NCBI GenBank assembly: GCA_021737525.1
Contig: JAIPDU010000001.1
Span: 1-36,101, forward strand
Direction of reading: 5' to 3'
Source: Desulfohalobiaceae bacterium
GTDB lineage: Bacteria > Desulfobacterota > Desulfovibrionia > Desulfovibrionales > Desulfothermaceae
DNA: 36,101 nt
The notes under the pieces are model-generated. The model was given only the letters and a program-made list of their open reading frames with translations. It was not told the DNA's origin and ran no database searches. Numbering within the stretch: position 1 is the stretch's first letter; each line of letters begins with the position of its first letter. Position numbers and translations under genes: made by a program. This document shows, piece after piece, positions 8,619 to 16,399 of the stretch.

Positions 8619-9163
8619 TCTTTTGAGCTCTCTATCTCTTTATCCCGTTTTTTCCAAGCCTTGTTCAACTTTTGAATTATGGTTTCCGTGATTTCCATAT
8701 TTTCTTTATTGTACATAATGCCACTGTTCTTCTTGTCCATGATGAGATCATAACCTTTTTTCTTTCCGTACTTCTGTATAACATCAAGTAGTACATCGAT
8801 AATAGGTTCTCGAACTTCTTTCTCTTTTTGTTTCATCTTTTGTTGGTATTGTTGATAGGATGACCTGAACTCTTGCGCTTGCCGTTGGAACTTTGTTCTT
8901 TTATTTTGCTTTGCTTCTTCACTAAGCATCATGCTTTGTTCTTGAATTTCCTGTTTGAGTTTGTCCAGAGATTGTTTCTTCTTTTTAAGCTCAGAGCCTA
9001 TCTCTTTTTGATAGTCTTGTATCATCTGCATTGCCTTTTTTCCTGGCTCCGACTTCTGAAGGACGGCTTGCAGATCAATAACAGCGATTTGAGCCGCCCA
9101 GACTTGAACAGGAAAAGCGACCATAAAACAAAGAACACATGTTGCCGAAATTATTCTTTTCAT
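8615..9163 (-). CDS. ompH: Periplasmic chaperone of the Skp/OmpH family
   Basis: Skp/OmpH carries unfolded outer-membrane proteins across the periplasm to the Bam complex. This 182-residue protein has a signal peptide (about 1-23, cleavage near VWA-AQ), the family start AQIAVIDLQAVLQKS, a long lysine- and glutamine-rich coiled coil (about 45-130) and a C-terminal beta strand reading YDLIMDK. It sits between bamA and lpxD, the usual place. A strong AAGGAG precedes the ATG. The gene is much more AT-rich than its neighbours, and its codons (AGA, ATA, ATT, TTT, AAA) differ from theirs, which may reflect recombination or only the lysine-rich coiled coil. Confidence 0.9.
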   Translation of the reverse strand: MKRIISATCVLCFMVAFPVQVWAAQIAVIDLQAVLQKSEPGKKAMQMIQDYQKEIGSELKKKKQSLDKLKQEIQEQSMMLSEEAKQNKRTKFQRQAQEFRSSYQQYQQKMKQKEKEVREPIIDVLLDVIQKYGKKKGYDLIMDKKNSGIMYNKENMEITETIIQKLNKAWKKRDKEIESSKE

Positions 9164-9260
9164 ACCTTTCTCCTTTTTCCAGAAAATGAATTCAGGTTGT
9201 CAATGGGCTCGTTTCCGTGGTCGAAACAAGGAATGTATTTTCCATGTGATTAGGCAGGTC

Positions 9261-11939
9261 CTAAAATGCCTGTCCCACGGAAAACTCGAACTGTCCTCCT
9301 GGTCTCTCGCCGTTCACGGTATCCAGGGGATAGCCGTATTCCAGGCGCAGGGGACCCATGGGTGAGTTCCAGCGTATTCCCCCGCCCACGCTTTTGTAAA
9401 GGCTGCCGTCGATCGCCTCGCCCTTGTTCCAGACATTGCCAGCGTCAAAAAAGCCGAGGATATACATTCCCATGTCCTTGAACAAGGGGTAGGAGATTTC
9501 GGTGTTGGTGTAGAACTGCTTGTACCCGCCGATCTCGTCCCCGTTTTCATCCGTGCTGTGGATGTCCTGGTAGTCGTAGCCGCGCACGGTGTTGATCCCG
9601 CCCAGGTAAAAGCGCTCGAAATCCGGTGCTTCCTTCGAGGTGTTCTCGAAGAGCTGGGCGTATTTTCCGTGCCACCCAAACACAAGGTCCCCCAGGAGGG
9701 GGTGATACATGCTCAGCTCGTACCCGGGCTTGATGTAGTTGTCGTTGCCTCCCAGCACCCCGCCGGAGTACTCCAGGCTCAGGGTGTTCTTGCTGCCTCG
9801 CGTGGGGAAGAGCCGCCTGTTGGTCGTATCCCGGACCGCGGAAACACTGACTGCACTGGCCCAGTGGACCCCTCCCAGGTCCTTGATGTCCTCGCTGGCA
9901 GAGTCGTCGATGCTATCCACTTCGTACTGCTCCAGCTTGTAGTTCCAGTAGAGCCGGGAGTAGTCCCCGATGGAATAGGCGAACTTGGCCTTGCCCCCGG
10001 TCCTTTTCAGGTCGTAGTCGTCGTATTCCCTCTCGGAATTGTACGCGTCGAATCCGAGCCCCAGGGAGGTGTCATAGACGCGGGGATTCCAGAATCCAAG
10101 TTGGTATTGGGTATGGGTGCTGCTGAAGCTCCCCTTGAAGCTCAGGGTGTATCCTCGTCCCAAGAGGTTGCGTTCCTGGACTTGGCCGGTGAAAAAGAGC
10201 TTGTTCACCGAGGAATACCCCGCTCCGACGCTGAAGGATCCGGTTGACTTGTCCTGGACCTGGACCTGAAGGTCCATGAGGTCTTTCTCCTCTGCGGGGA
10301 TGGTGTCGATCTCCACGGACTTGAAGTAGTCCAGCCTTTCCAATCTCTCCTTGGAGCGGGAGATTTTCTCGCTGTCGAACAAGTCCCCGCCGGAGATGGC
10401 CAGGTTCCTGCGGATGACGTTGTCCCGGGTCTTGGTGTTGCCGGTGATTTTCACCCGGTTGATGTAGACCCTGCGCTTTTTGTTCAGGACATAGGTCACG
10501 TCAATGACCTGCTCCTGGCTGTCCTTGTCCAGTTGCGGCTTGGCCTCGGCGAAGGCGTAGCCGTGCTTTTGGTAGACATCCTCCAGTTTCTTGAGGTCAT
10601 CGCGCAGGACCGAGCGATCGAAATAGGCCTCCTGTTGGGCCATTTCGTCAATAGTCACCTTTTGCAGGAGCTCTTCCTGGGAGACGATGAGATCTCCCTG
10701 GAAAGAGATTTTTCCCACACGATAGCGGGGCCCCTCCCGGACAAGAAAGGTGATCCGCAGCCCGTTCTCCACGGGGTCTACTTCGGGCTGGCCCACTTTG
10801 ACATCCATGAATCCCCGGTTGGCGTAGTAGGCCTCCAGAGCCGCAGCGTCCCTGTTGAGCATCCTTTCCTTGAGCACACCGCCACCGGTGAACCAGGAGA
10901 AAAAGCCCCTCTCGGACAGGGCCAATTGATCCTTGAGATCATCGGGATCGAGCTTTTCGGCGCCCTGGATCCTGATGCTCTGGATATAGCGCTTTTCCCC
11001 CTCATTGATTTGGATGATCAGCTTCACCCGCCCGGTCTCCACCTGTTGCCTGGAATAGTCCACAGTTACGTTGTAGTACCCGTCCTTGCGGTAGAGCTCA
11101 CGCACCGTTTCCAGATCCTTGGCGATGGTTTCGGGGTTGATGATTTGACCGCTCTTGCTGGACATGGCTTCCAGGATGTCCCCTTTATCCAGGGATTTTG
11201 CCCCCTTGATGACAATGTCCCTGATTATGGGCCGCTCCTGGACATCATAGACGATCTTTTTGCCGCTCACGGTGTCCCGCACCCTCACGCTGATATTCCG
11301 GAAGAACCCGCTCTCATAGAGCTTTTGGATATCCCGGTCGATCTGTTCCGGGTCGTAGGTATCGCCTTCATTGGTCCCTATGCGCTGCAGCACGGCCTCC
11401 GCATCCACCCTTTCGTTTCCGGCCACTTCCACGGAGGCAATCCGCTGCTCGGGAGATACGGCGCTGGAGATCCTGCGGGCCAGGTCCCTGGTTGCGGATC
11501 TGACACGCAGCAAGCCCTGACATGATTCGGAAAGGGTTTGCTCTATGTCGGGATGTCTGGCGCTGACCAGCCTGGCGTCCAGGCTGATCCATCTTCCGGC
11601 CTTGGTGAGGCTACCGTGGACCGCGTGGGTGGCTTCAGTCTTTCGGATGAGCTCTTGCACCTGCTCCCGCTTCAAAGTGCCCCCGCTTGCCTGGGGCATA
11701 AGCTTGCGCGTCCGGTTGAGGGAGACCACTTCGTGGCCCTCCTCCCGAAGTGTCGCGCGAATGATCGCTGTGACATCCTGTTGCAGCCCGGGGAGCGCTT
11801 CCGCGGCCTGCACCCGGAATGGCAGGACCAGGACGCTCGTTTGATCCTCGTCCGCTGCAAAGGCAGGGCCCGCGGAAAAAAACAAAAGCAGCACCAAGAA
11901 CAAGGCACATTGGCGCATTTTAGACGTGGGTCTCTTCAT
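9261..11939 (-). CDS. bamA: Outer membrane protein assembly factor BamA with extra N-terminal domain
   Basis: BamA inserts beta-barrel proteins into the outer membrane. The 892-residue protein has a signal peptide (about 1-28), an extra domain (about 30-165), five POTRA-like repeats (about 168-505) and a 16-strand barrel. The barrel carries the lid-loop motif VRGY at 785-788 and the terminal Phe of the insertion signal. The extra domain (VLVLPFRVQ, then ATLREEGHEVVSLNR and HAVHGSLTKAGRWISLDARL) resembles the TolB-N/FlgO-like alpha/beta fold; that resemblance is my inference. It is about 80-100 residues longer than the enterobacterial protein. The start overlaps lolD by 20 bases and has GGAG six bases upstream. 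Confidence 0.96.
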   Translation of the reverse strand: MKRPTSKMRQCALFLVLLLFFSAGPAFAADEDQTSVLVLPFRVQAAEALPGLQQDVTAIIRATLREEGHEVVSLNRTRKLMPQASGGTLKREQVQELIRKTEATHAVHGSLTKAGRWISLDARLVSARHPDIEQTLSESCQGLLRVRSATRDLARRISSAVSPEQRIASVEVAGNERVDAEAVLQRIGTNEGDTYDPEQIDRDIQKLYESGFFRNISVRVRDTVSGKKIVYDVQERPIIRDIVIKGAKSLDKGDILEAMSSKSGQIINPETIAKDLETVRELYRKDGYYNVTVDYSRQQVETGRVKLIIQINEGEKRYIQSIRIQGAEKLDPDDLKDQLALSERGFFSWFTGGGVLKERMLNRDAAALEAYYANRGFMDVKVGQPEVDPVENGLRITFLVREGPRYRVGKISFQGDLIVSQEELLQKVTIDEMAQQEAYFDRSVLRDDLKKLEDVYQKHGYAFAEAKPQLDKDSQEQVIDVTYVLNKKRRVYINRVKITGNTKTRDNVIRRNLAISGGDLFDSEKISRSKERLERLDYFKSVEIDTIPAEEKDLMDLQVQVQDKSTGSFSVGAGYSSVNKLFFTGQVQERNLLGRGYTLSFKGSFSSTHTQYQLGFWNPRVYDTSLGLGFDAYNSEREYDDYDLKRTGGKAKFAYSIGDYSRLYWNYKLEQYEVDSIDDSASEDIKDLGGVHWASAVSVSAVRDTTNRRLFPTRGSKNTLSLEYSGGVLGGNDNYIKPGYELSMYHPLLGDLVFGWHGKYAQLFENTSKEAPDFERFYLGGINTVRGYDYQDIHSTDENGDEIGGYKQFYTNTEISYPLFKDMGMYILGFFDAGNVWNKGEAIDGSLYKSVGGGIRWNSPMGPLRLEYGYPLDTVNGERPGGQFEFSVGQAF

Positions 11940-12618
11940 GAATAGCTCCGGATCTGATGGTGAGAATTCGGTCCATCTTTTGGGCCAGGTGGTGATTGTG
12001 GGTGACCACGAGAAGCGTGCACTGGAGATTGCGGCTCTGGTGGATCAAGAGATCCGCCACTCTTTCCCCGTTTTCGGGGTCCAAATCGCCGGTGGGTTCA
12101 TCCGCCAAAATAACCTCCGGCTCCAGGGAAATGGCCCGGGCTATGGAGGTGAGCTGCCTTTCCCCGCCGGACAGGGTGCTCACGGGTTGATGGGCCTGTC
12201 TGTTGATACCGGTTCGTTCCAGGGCTCGCAGGGCCCTGTCCAAAGCGCTGCTTTTCCTCTCGCCCCGGATCATGGCCGGCAGTGCCACGTTTTCCACTGT
12301 GGTGAACTCGGGCAGGAGATGGTGGAACTGGAAGACGAACCCGATCCCTTCGTTGCGGAGCTTGGATTTGGCGTCCCAGTCCAGGTGTTGCAGATTGCTG
12401 CCCCGGAAAAAGATCTCCCCGCCGCTGGGAGTGTCCAATCCGGCCATCATCTGCAGCAGGGTGGTCTTGCCGCATCCCGAGGCCCCCACGATGGCCACCG
12501 ATTCCCCGGCCCGGACCGTGAAGCTGATATCCTCCAGGATACGCACCGGTCCCTTGTTTTCGGGAAAGACCTTGTGTACGCCGGTTAGCCGGTAGACAGG
12601 GGCGAGCTCTTCATTCAT
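11920..12618 (-). CDS. lolD: Lipoprotein-releasing ABC transporter ATP-binding protein LolD
   Basis: LolD is the ATPase of the LolCDE complex, which extracts outer-membrane lipoproteins from the inner membrane and hands them to LolA. The 232-residue protein shows Walker A GASGCGKT (45-52), the signature LSGGE (149-153), Walker B ILADEP (170-175) and the switch His in VVTHNHH. I chose the ATG at 12618 (MNEELAPVYRL), which overlaps the lolC stop by eight bases; a start four codons earlier is also possible. MacB-type ATPases are similar, but pairing with the LolC/E permease and bamA supports LolD. Confidence 0.93.
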   Translation of the reverse strand: MNEELAPVYRLTGVHKVFPENKGPVRILEDISFTVRAGESVAIVGASGCGKTTLLQMMAGLDTPSGGEIFFRGSNLQHLDWDAKSKLRNEGIGFVFQFHHLLPEFTTVENVALPAMIRGERKSSALDRALRALERTGINRQAHQPVSTLSGGERQLTSIARAISLEPEVILADEPTGDLDPENGERVADLLIHQSRNLQCTLLVVTHNHHLAQKMDRILTIRSGAIHEETHV

Positions 12619-13840
12619 AGCGCAATACACTGGCTGGTTCGAGTTTCGCCGCCCTGGAGGCTGGGTACAGGGTGGCCAGGAAACAGAGCCCGAGGGCCGC
12701 GATCCCGATCCAGGTCAGATCCGTCGCCGCGAGTTGGATGGGCAGATGGTCCAGATAGTAGATATCCTGGGGTAGCTGGATGAACTGGTAGGTTTGCAGG
12801 CAATAGCTGATTCCCAGCCCCAGGGCGTATCCCGCAGCCGTGCCGATGGCACCGATCAGGGTCCCCTGGTAGATGAACACCCGCTTGATGTTTCCGGGTT
12901 TGGCGCCCATGGACATGAGGACGGCGATGTCCTGCTTCTTTTCCATGACCAGCATGATCAGGGTAGTCACAATGCTGAAGGAGCCCACCATGATCATGAT
13001 GAGCAGGATGACCCCCATGGCTGTTTTCTCCAGCTTCAGGGCGGAGAAGAGCTCCTGGTTCATCTCCATCCAGGTCCTGGCGGACAGGGGCTCGCCGGAA
13101 GCGGTCTCCTCGATGGCCCGGGCCGTCTCCCGCGCGGCGTAGATATCGGTGAGGCGCACCTCCAGGCCGGTGACCAGGTCCCTCTCGAAGCCCAGGATGT
13201 TTTGCGCCGCGGCAATGGAGACATAGGCCAGGGAGGAGTCGTATTCGTACATCCCCGTGTCGAAGGTCCCGCCCAGTTGGAAGCTCATGATCTTGGGGCT
13301 GAAGCCGGCCGCGCTCTTCTTTCCGCTCGGGCTCATCATGTGCAGGGTGTCCCCGAGGGAGAGGCCCAGGCGTCCGGCAAGATCGTCTCCCAGGAGGATG
13401 GCTGGCGGATCCTTGTCCGTCTCAAGCCGCTGCACGCTTCCGCGGACCATGTCCTGATCCAGGCTGAGGGCCCGGGAAGCCGCCTCGGGGTCGATCCCGC
13501 GCAGAATGGCCCCTTTGGCCTGACTGGTGGAGCTGAGCATGACCTCGGCGTAGACAAAGGGCATTACGGCTCGCACCTTGGGGATTTCCTCAATCCGTTT
13601 CCGGTGCTCCTCGTATTCCGCGAAGGGCCCCTTGAGGCTGGAAACGAGGACATGGGCGTTGACCCCGAGGATCTTGTCCCTGAGGTTCTGGCTGAACCCG
13701 TTCATCACTCCGAGCACAATGATCAGGGCGGCCACGCCCAGGGCAACCCCGAGCATGGAGATCAGGGAGATAGCCGAGATAAAGCCGTGCTTGCGCCGGG
13801 AGAAGAGGTAGCGCAAGGCGATGAAGAGCTCGAAGCGCAT
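12611..13840 (-). CDS. lolC: Lipoprotein-releasing system permease LolC/LolE
   Basis: This 409-residue inner-membrane permease of the LolCDE complex has the classic FtsX/MacB topology. There is one N-terminal helix (about 20-45, after RYLFSRRKHGF), a large periplasmic domain (about 46-265) and three C-terminal helices (about 270-295, 318-345 and 372-395). Segments such as ALIIVLGVMNGF and SIVTTLIMLVMEKKQDIAVL are typical. Only one permease gene is present next to lolD, so the complex is probably a homodimeric LolC/E (LolF-like) type, as in many non-enteric proteobacteria. The gap from lysS is three bases. Confidence 0.93.
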   Translation of the reverse strand: MRFELFIALRYLFSRRKHGFISAISLISMLGVALGVAALIIVLGVMNGFSQNLRDKILGVNAHVLVSSLKGPFAEYEEHRKRIEEIPKVRAVMPFVYAEVMLSSTSQAKGAILRGIDPEAASRALSLDQDMVRGSVQRLETDKDPPAILLGDDLAGRLGLSLGDTLHMMSPSGKKSAAGFSPKIMSFQLGGTFDTGMYEYDSSLAYVSIAAAQNILGFERDLVTGLEVRLTDIYAARETARAIEETASGEPLSARTWMEMNQELFSALKLEKTAMGVILLIMIMVGSFSIVTTLIMLVMEKKQDIAVLMSMGAKPGNIKRVFIYQGTLIGAIGTAAGYALGLGISYCLQTYQFIQLPQDIYYLDHLPIQLAATDLTWIGIAALGLCFLATLYPASRAAKLEPASVLRYE

Positions 13841-13843
13841 CAG

Positions 13844-15352
13844 TCAGTCTTCGTCTCGAGTTTTGAGTAGGGGGAAGAGAATCACTTCCCGGATCGAGGC
13901 GGAATCGGTGAAGAGCATGACCAATCTGTCGATGCCGATGCCTTCGCCGGCAGCCGCGGGCATGCCGTGCTCCAGGGCCACGAGGTAGTCCTCGTCCAGG
14001 AAATGGGCCTCGTCGTCCCCCCGGGCCTTGGCCCTGGCCTGTTCCTCGAAGCGCTGGCGCTGGTCCCTGGGGTCGTTGAGCTCGGTGAAGGCGTTGGCCA
14101 TTTCCCGACCGGCCAGGAAAAGCTCAAAGCGATCGGTGAGGGAGGGGTCGGCCTCGTTCCTGCGGGACAAGGGGGAGATGTCAGTGGGGTACTTGGTGAT
14201 GAAGTGGGGCTGGATCAGCTGGGGCTCCACGAGCAGATCGAAGAGCTTGGCCTGCAGCTTGCCCAGTTTCTCCTTTTCCTGGACGTTCTCCCCGTGCTTT
14301 CGCACCAGCTCTCTGGCTCGGTCCCAATCCTGGTAATCCCCCGGGCTCAGTCCCCCCAGCTCCTCCAGGGCCTGGTGGAAGGTGAGCTTGGGCCAGGGCG
14401 GAGTGAGGTCCACCTCATGGCCCTGGTAGGACAGGATGTGTCCGCCCAGGATGGACAGGGCCAGCTCGGAGAAGAGCTCTTCAGTGAGCTGCATGAGCTG
14501 GGAGTAGTCCACATGGGCCCAGTAGAATTCCAGCATGGTGAATTCGGGGTTGTGCTGGGTGGATATCCCTTCGTTCCGGAAGTTGCGGTTGATTTCGTAG
14601 ACCTTTTCCAGGCCGCCCACCAGAAGCCTCTTGAGGTAGAGCTCCGGGGCGATCCGGAGATAAAGCTGGGTATCCAGGGCGTTGTGGTAGGTGAAAAAGG
14701 GCTTGGCCTCCGCGCCACCGGGTACGTGCTGCATCATGGGGGTTTCCACTTCCAGGAAGCCCCGCCTGTCCAGGAAGTCGCGGATTCCCTTGATGATTCT
14801 GGTGCGGGTTCGAAAGATCTCCCTGGTCTGCGGATTGACCGCCAAGTCGAGATAGCGTTGCCTGTAGCGCGCCTCAACGTCCTTGAGGCCGTGGTACTTC
14901 TCCGGAAGAGGACGCAGGGACTTGCTCACCAGCCTGACGGCTTCCGCATCCAGGGTGAGCTCTCCCTTGCGGGTGCGGAACAGGGCGCCCCGCACTCCGA
15001 CAATGTCGCCGATGTCCAATTTCCGGAACAGGGCGTACTCTTCCTGGCCCAGATTCTTCTTTTGGACAAAGATCTGGATCTGGCCGGACTGGTCCTGAAG
15101 ATGGAAGAAAGTGGCCTTGCCGAAGGAACGCAGGGTCATGATCCGCCCGGCGAGGGCAAAGCGCGTGCCGAGCCCTTCCAGGTCCTCGGCGCTCCAGGAT
15201 TCGTAGCGGCTCAGGATATCTTCCACAGCGGTGTCCTTGCGGAACTCGTTGGGGAAGAGATCGACTCCGGATGATTCCAGGTCGCGGGCCTTGTCAAAGC
15301 GTTGCCTCAGGACCTGGCTGCCGTGCTGTGTATCCGGCTTCTGATCGCTCAA
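13844..15352 (-). CDS. lysS: Lysyl-tRNA synthetase, class II
   Basis: LysRS charges tRNA-Lys. The 502-residue protein has the N-terminal OB-fold anticodon-binding domain (about 60-165, including AGRIMTLRSFGKATFFHLQD) and the class II catalytic domain with motif 2 RNFRNEG (about 255-261) and motif 3 GIGIDRLVML (about 470-479). I chose a TTG start at 15352 (reading SDQKPDTQHG after the start) because GGAGGAG lies six bases before it. The ATG at 15415 would add 21 residues but has no such site and lies almost at the predicted transcription start. It is the first gene of the lol-bam-lpx operon. Confidence 0.93.
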   Translation of the reverse strand: MSDQKPDTQHGSQVLRQRFDKARDLESSGVDLFPNEFRKDTAVEDILSRYESWSAEDLEGLGTRFALAGRIMTLRSFGKATFFHLQDQSGQIQIFVQKKNLGQEEYALFRKLDIGDIVGVRGALFRTRKGELTLDAEAVRLVSKSLRPLPEKYHGLKDVEARYRQRYLDLAVNPQTREIFRTRTRIIKGIRDFLDRRGFLEVETPMMQHVPGGAEAKPFFTYHNALDTQLYLRIAPELYLKRLLVGGLEKVYEINRNFRNEGISTQHNPEFTMLEFYWAHVDYSQLMQLTEELFSELALSILGGHILSYQGHEVDLTPPWPKLTFHQALEELGGLSPGDYQDWDRARELVRKHGENVQEKEKLGKLQAKLFDLLVEPQLIQPHFITKYPTDISPLSRRNEADPSLTDRFELFLAGREMANAFTELNDPRDQRQRFEEQARAKARGDDEAHFLDEDYLVALEHGMPAAAGEGIGIDRLVMLFTDSASIREVILFPLLKTRDED

Positions 15353-15431
15353 GGGATCTCCTCCGGGCAGGGGTTTGTCGTAGGGGCGAATGGGCCGCAG
15401 ATGCGGGCCGAACAAAGCGACTAAACGACCA

Positions 15432-15460
15432 TTTTTAGGTCAATTCGGATGGAGCGTCAA
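15432..15460 (-). promoter_or_regulatory. Promoter of the lysS-lol-bam-lpx operon
   Basis: On the minus strand there is TTGACG (15460-15455), a 17-base spacer and TAAAAA (15437-15432). Transcription would start near 15425, about 70 bases before the lysS TTG. The strong -35 box and exact spacing make this a good sigma-70 candidate. It also supports the downstream lysS start codon. Confidence 0.55.
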
Positions 15461-15500
15461 GTTGAGGCGCGAGCAAGCTTGTTTCGAGACGGAATACGGA

Positions 15501-15529
15501 TTGCCTTCCTTGCCCCAATAGGATAAAAT
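15501..15529 (+). promoter_or_regulatory. Promoter of the usp leader transcript
   Basis: TTGCCT (15501-15506), a 17-base spacer and TAAAAT (15524-15529) form a near-consensus sigma-70 promoter on the plus strand. It would start transcription near 15536, leaving a leader of about 300 bases before the usp ATG at 15840. Confidence 0.55.
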
Positions 15530-15535
15530 ATTTGG

Positions 15536-15839
15536 TTGCAGTTGAAGCACCATGTATCCCGGTCAGGCGCCCCCGCCCAGTGGAAAGATCGGGCTCTGAT
15601 GGAAGGGTTGTCTTGTGGCTTTCTCCGGGGCGGAAGTCGCGGAGGATGCCGGCGGCTTAAGGTTTCCGTCCGGCATGCAAAGCCGGTGACCCCGCTTTTT
15701 GAGGCAGCAGAACGGTGCTGCCGCTTTTCCGGCGATCAGGGGAAAGAATGCCCGGCTTGTGCTTGAGCGGGTGGCAGCCGCGCAGAAGCGCGGCTGAATC
15801 TACGCATTGTCAACGTTTATCCGGAAGAGGTTTCTTCGT
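15536..15839 (+). ncRNA. Long structured 5' leader before the usp gene (candidate cis-regulatory RNA)
   Basis: No credible protein is encoded here, but the transcript can fold strongly. There is a long-range pairing CGCCCC/GGGGCG around 15575 and 15640, a hairpin CCGGC/GCCGG (15670-15674 with 15682-15686), a perfect 7-bp hairpin GGCAGCA/TGCTGCC (15703-15709 with 15716-15722) and a perfect 8-bp hairpin AGCCGCGC/GCGCGGCT with loop AGAA (15776-15795). The last ends about 45 bases before the usp start codon. I could not match it to the conserved cores of cobalamin, c-di-GMP, SAM, TPP, FMN, fluoride or glycine riboswitches. An independent small RNA or a regulatory leader are both possible. Confidence 0.35.
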
Positions 15840-16394
15840 ATGTTGCCAAAGATTCGCCACCTGTTGGTGTGTACCGACTTTTCCAGGCCATCATGGCAGG
15901 CCCTGACCTACGGGGCTTCTCTCGCCCAATACGCCAAGGCCCGGATGACCCTTTTGCACGTCCTGCCCACCCTGCCCAAGGAATTTACTTATAGCGGGGT
16001 GTCCAATCTCTTTGACTGGGGTCCGGGCATGGCCGGAGTGCCGCTGCTCTTTCCCGATTCCGAGCAAAAGGGCCGCAAGAGCCAGGAAAAGCATCCCGGC
16101 GAATTCGTGGAGAAGGCGGAGAGGACGACCAAAGAGCAGCTCAAGAGCCACTTGATGCAGCTCAAGACCCAAGAATCTGGGTTCAACTGGCAAGCGATCG
16201 ATCTTCAGGTCCAAATCGGCGAGCCGGTCCGGGGAATCCTCCAGGAGCTGGAGTCGGAAAAGTACGACATTGTCGTGCTCGGCAGGCACGGCCACGGGAA
16301 GACCCGGGGCGGCCGCTGCGGCGGCGTGGCCAGGGAAGTCCTGAACAACTCCAGTGTGCCTGTATTCATGGTGGATTCCCAGGAGGAGGGATAG
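15840..16394 (+). CDS. Universal stress protein, UspA family
   Basis: This 184-residue single-domain protein has the Usp alpha/beta fold: KIRHLLVCTDFSRPSWQAL at the start, MTLLHVLP in strand 2, and the C-terminal nucleotide-binding segment IVVLGRHGHGK followed by GGVAREVLNNSSVPVFMV. The Gly-2-Gly-9-Gly pattern of ATP-binding Usps is present, although the last Gly is followed by Gly rather than Ser/Thr. The middle holds a longer than usual insertion with a Trp- and Gly-rich part (FDWGPGMAGVPLLF). The ATG at 15840 follows GAAGAGG at nine bases; an in-frame TTG at 15807 is less likely. It converges with the regulator gene six bases beyond its end. Its partner or signal is unknown. Confidence 0.88.
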   Translation: MLPKIRHLLVCTDFSRPSWQALTYGASLAQYAKARMTLLHVLPTLPKEFTYSGVSNLFDWGPGMAGVPLLFPDSEQKGRKSQEKHPGEFVEKAERTTKEQLKSHLMQLKTQESGFNWQAIDLQVQIGEPVRGILQELESEKYDIVVLGRHGHGKTRGGRCGGVAREVLNNSSVPVFMVDSQEEG

Positions 16395-16399
16395 GCGGG

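Noticed and set aside
13967..15274. Plus-strand frame of 435 codons opposite lysS
   Set aside because: Antisense shadow of lysS, rich in Gly, Val and Leu, with no domain.
15660..15760. Cobalamin or c-di-GMP riboswitch suggested by GCAAAGCCGGTGA
   Set aside because: The short match is not supported by the other conserved blocks: no B12 box, no GGCAAA with GNRA tetraloop, no C(U/A)GUCCCGC-type core.
15536..15766. Open frame of 76 codons (TTG start) in the usp leader
   Set aside because: It begins at the predicted transcription start with no ribosome site, is rich in Arg, Gly and Cys, and overlaps the strong RNA stems. It looks like an accidental frame.
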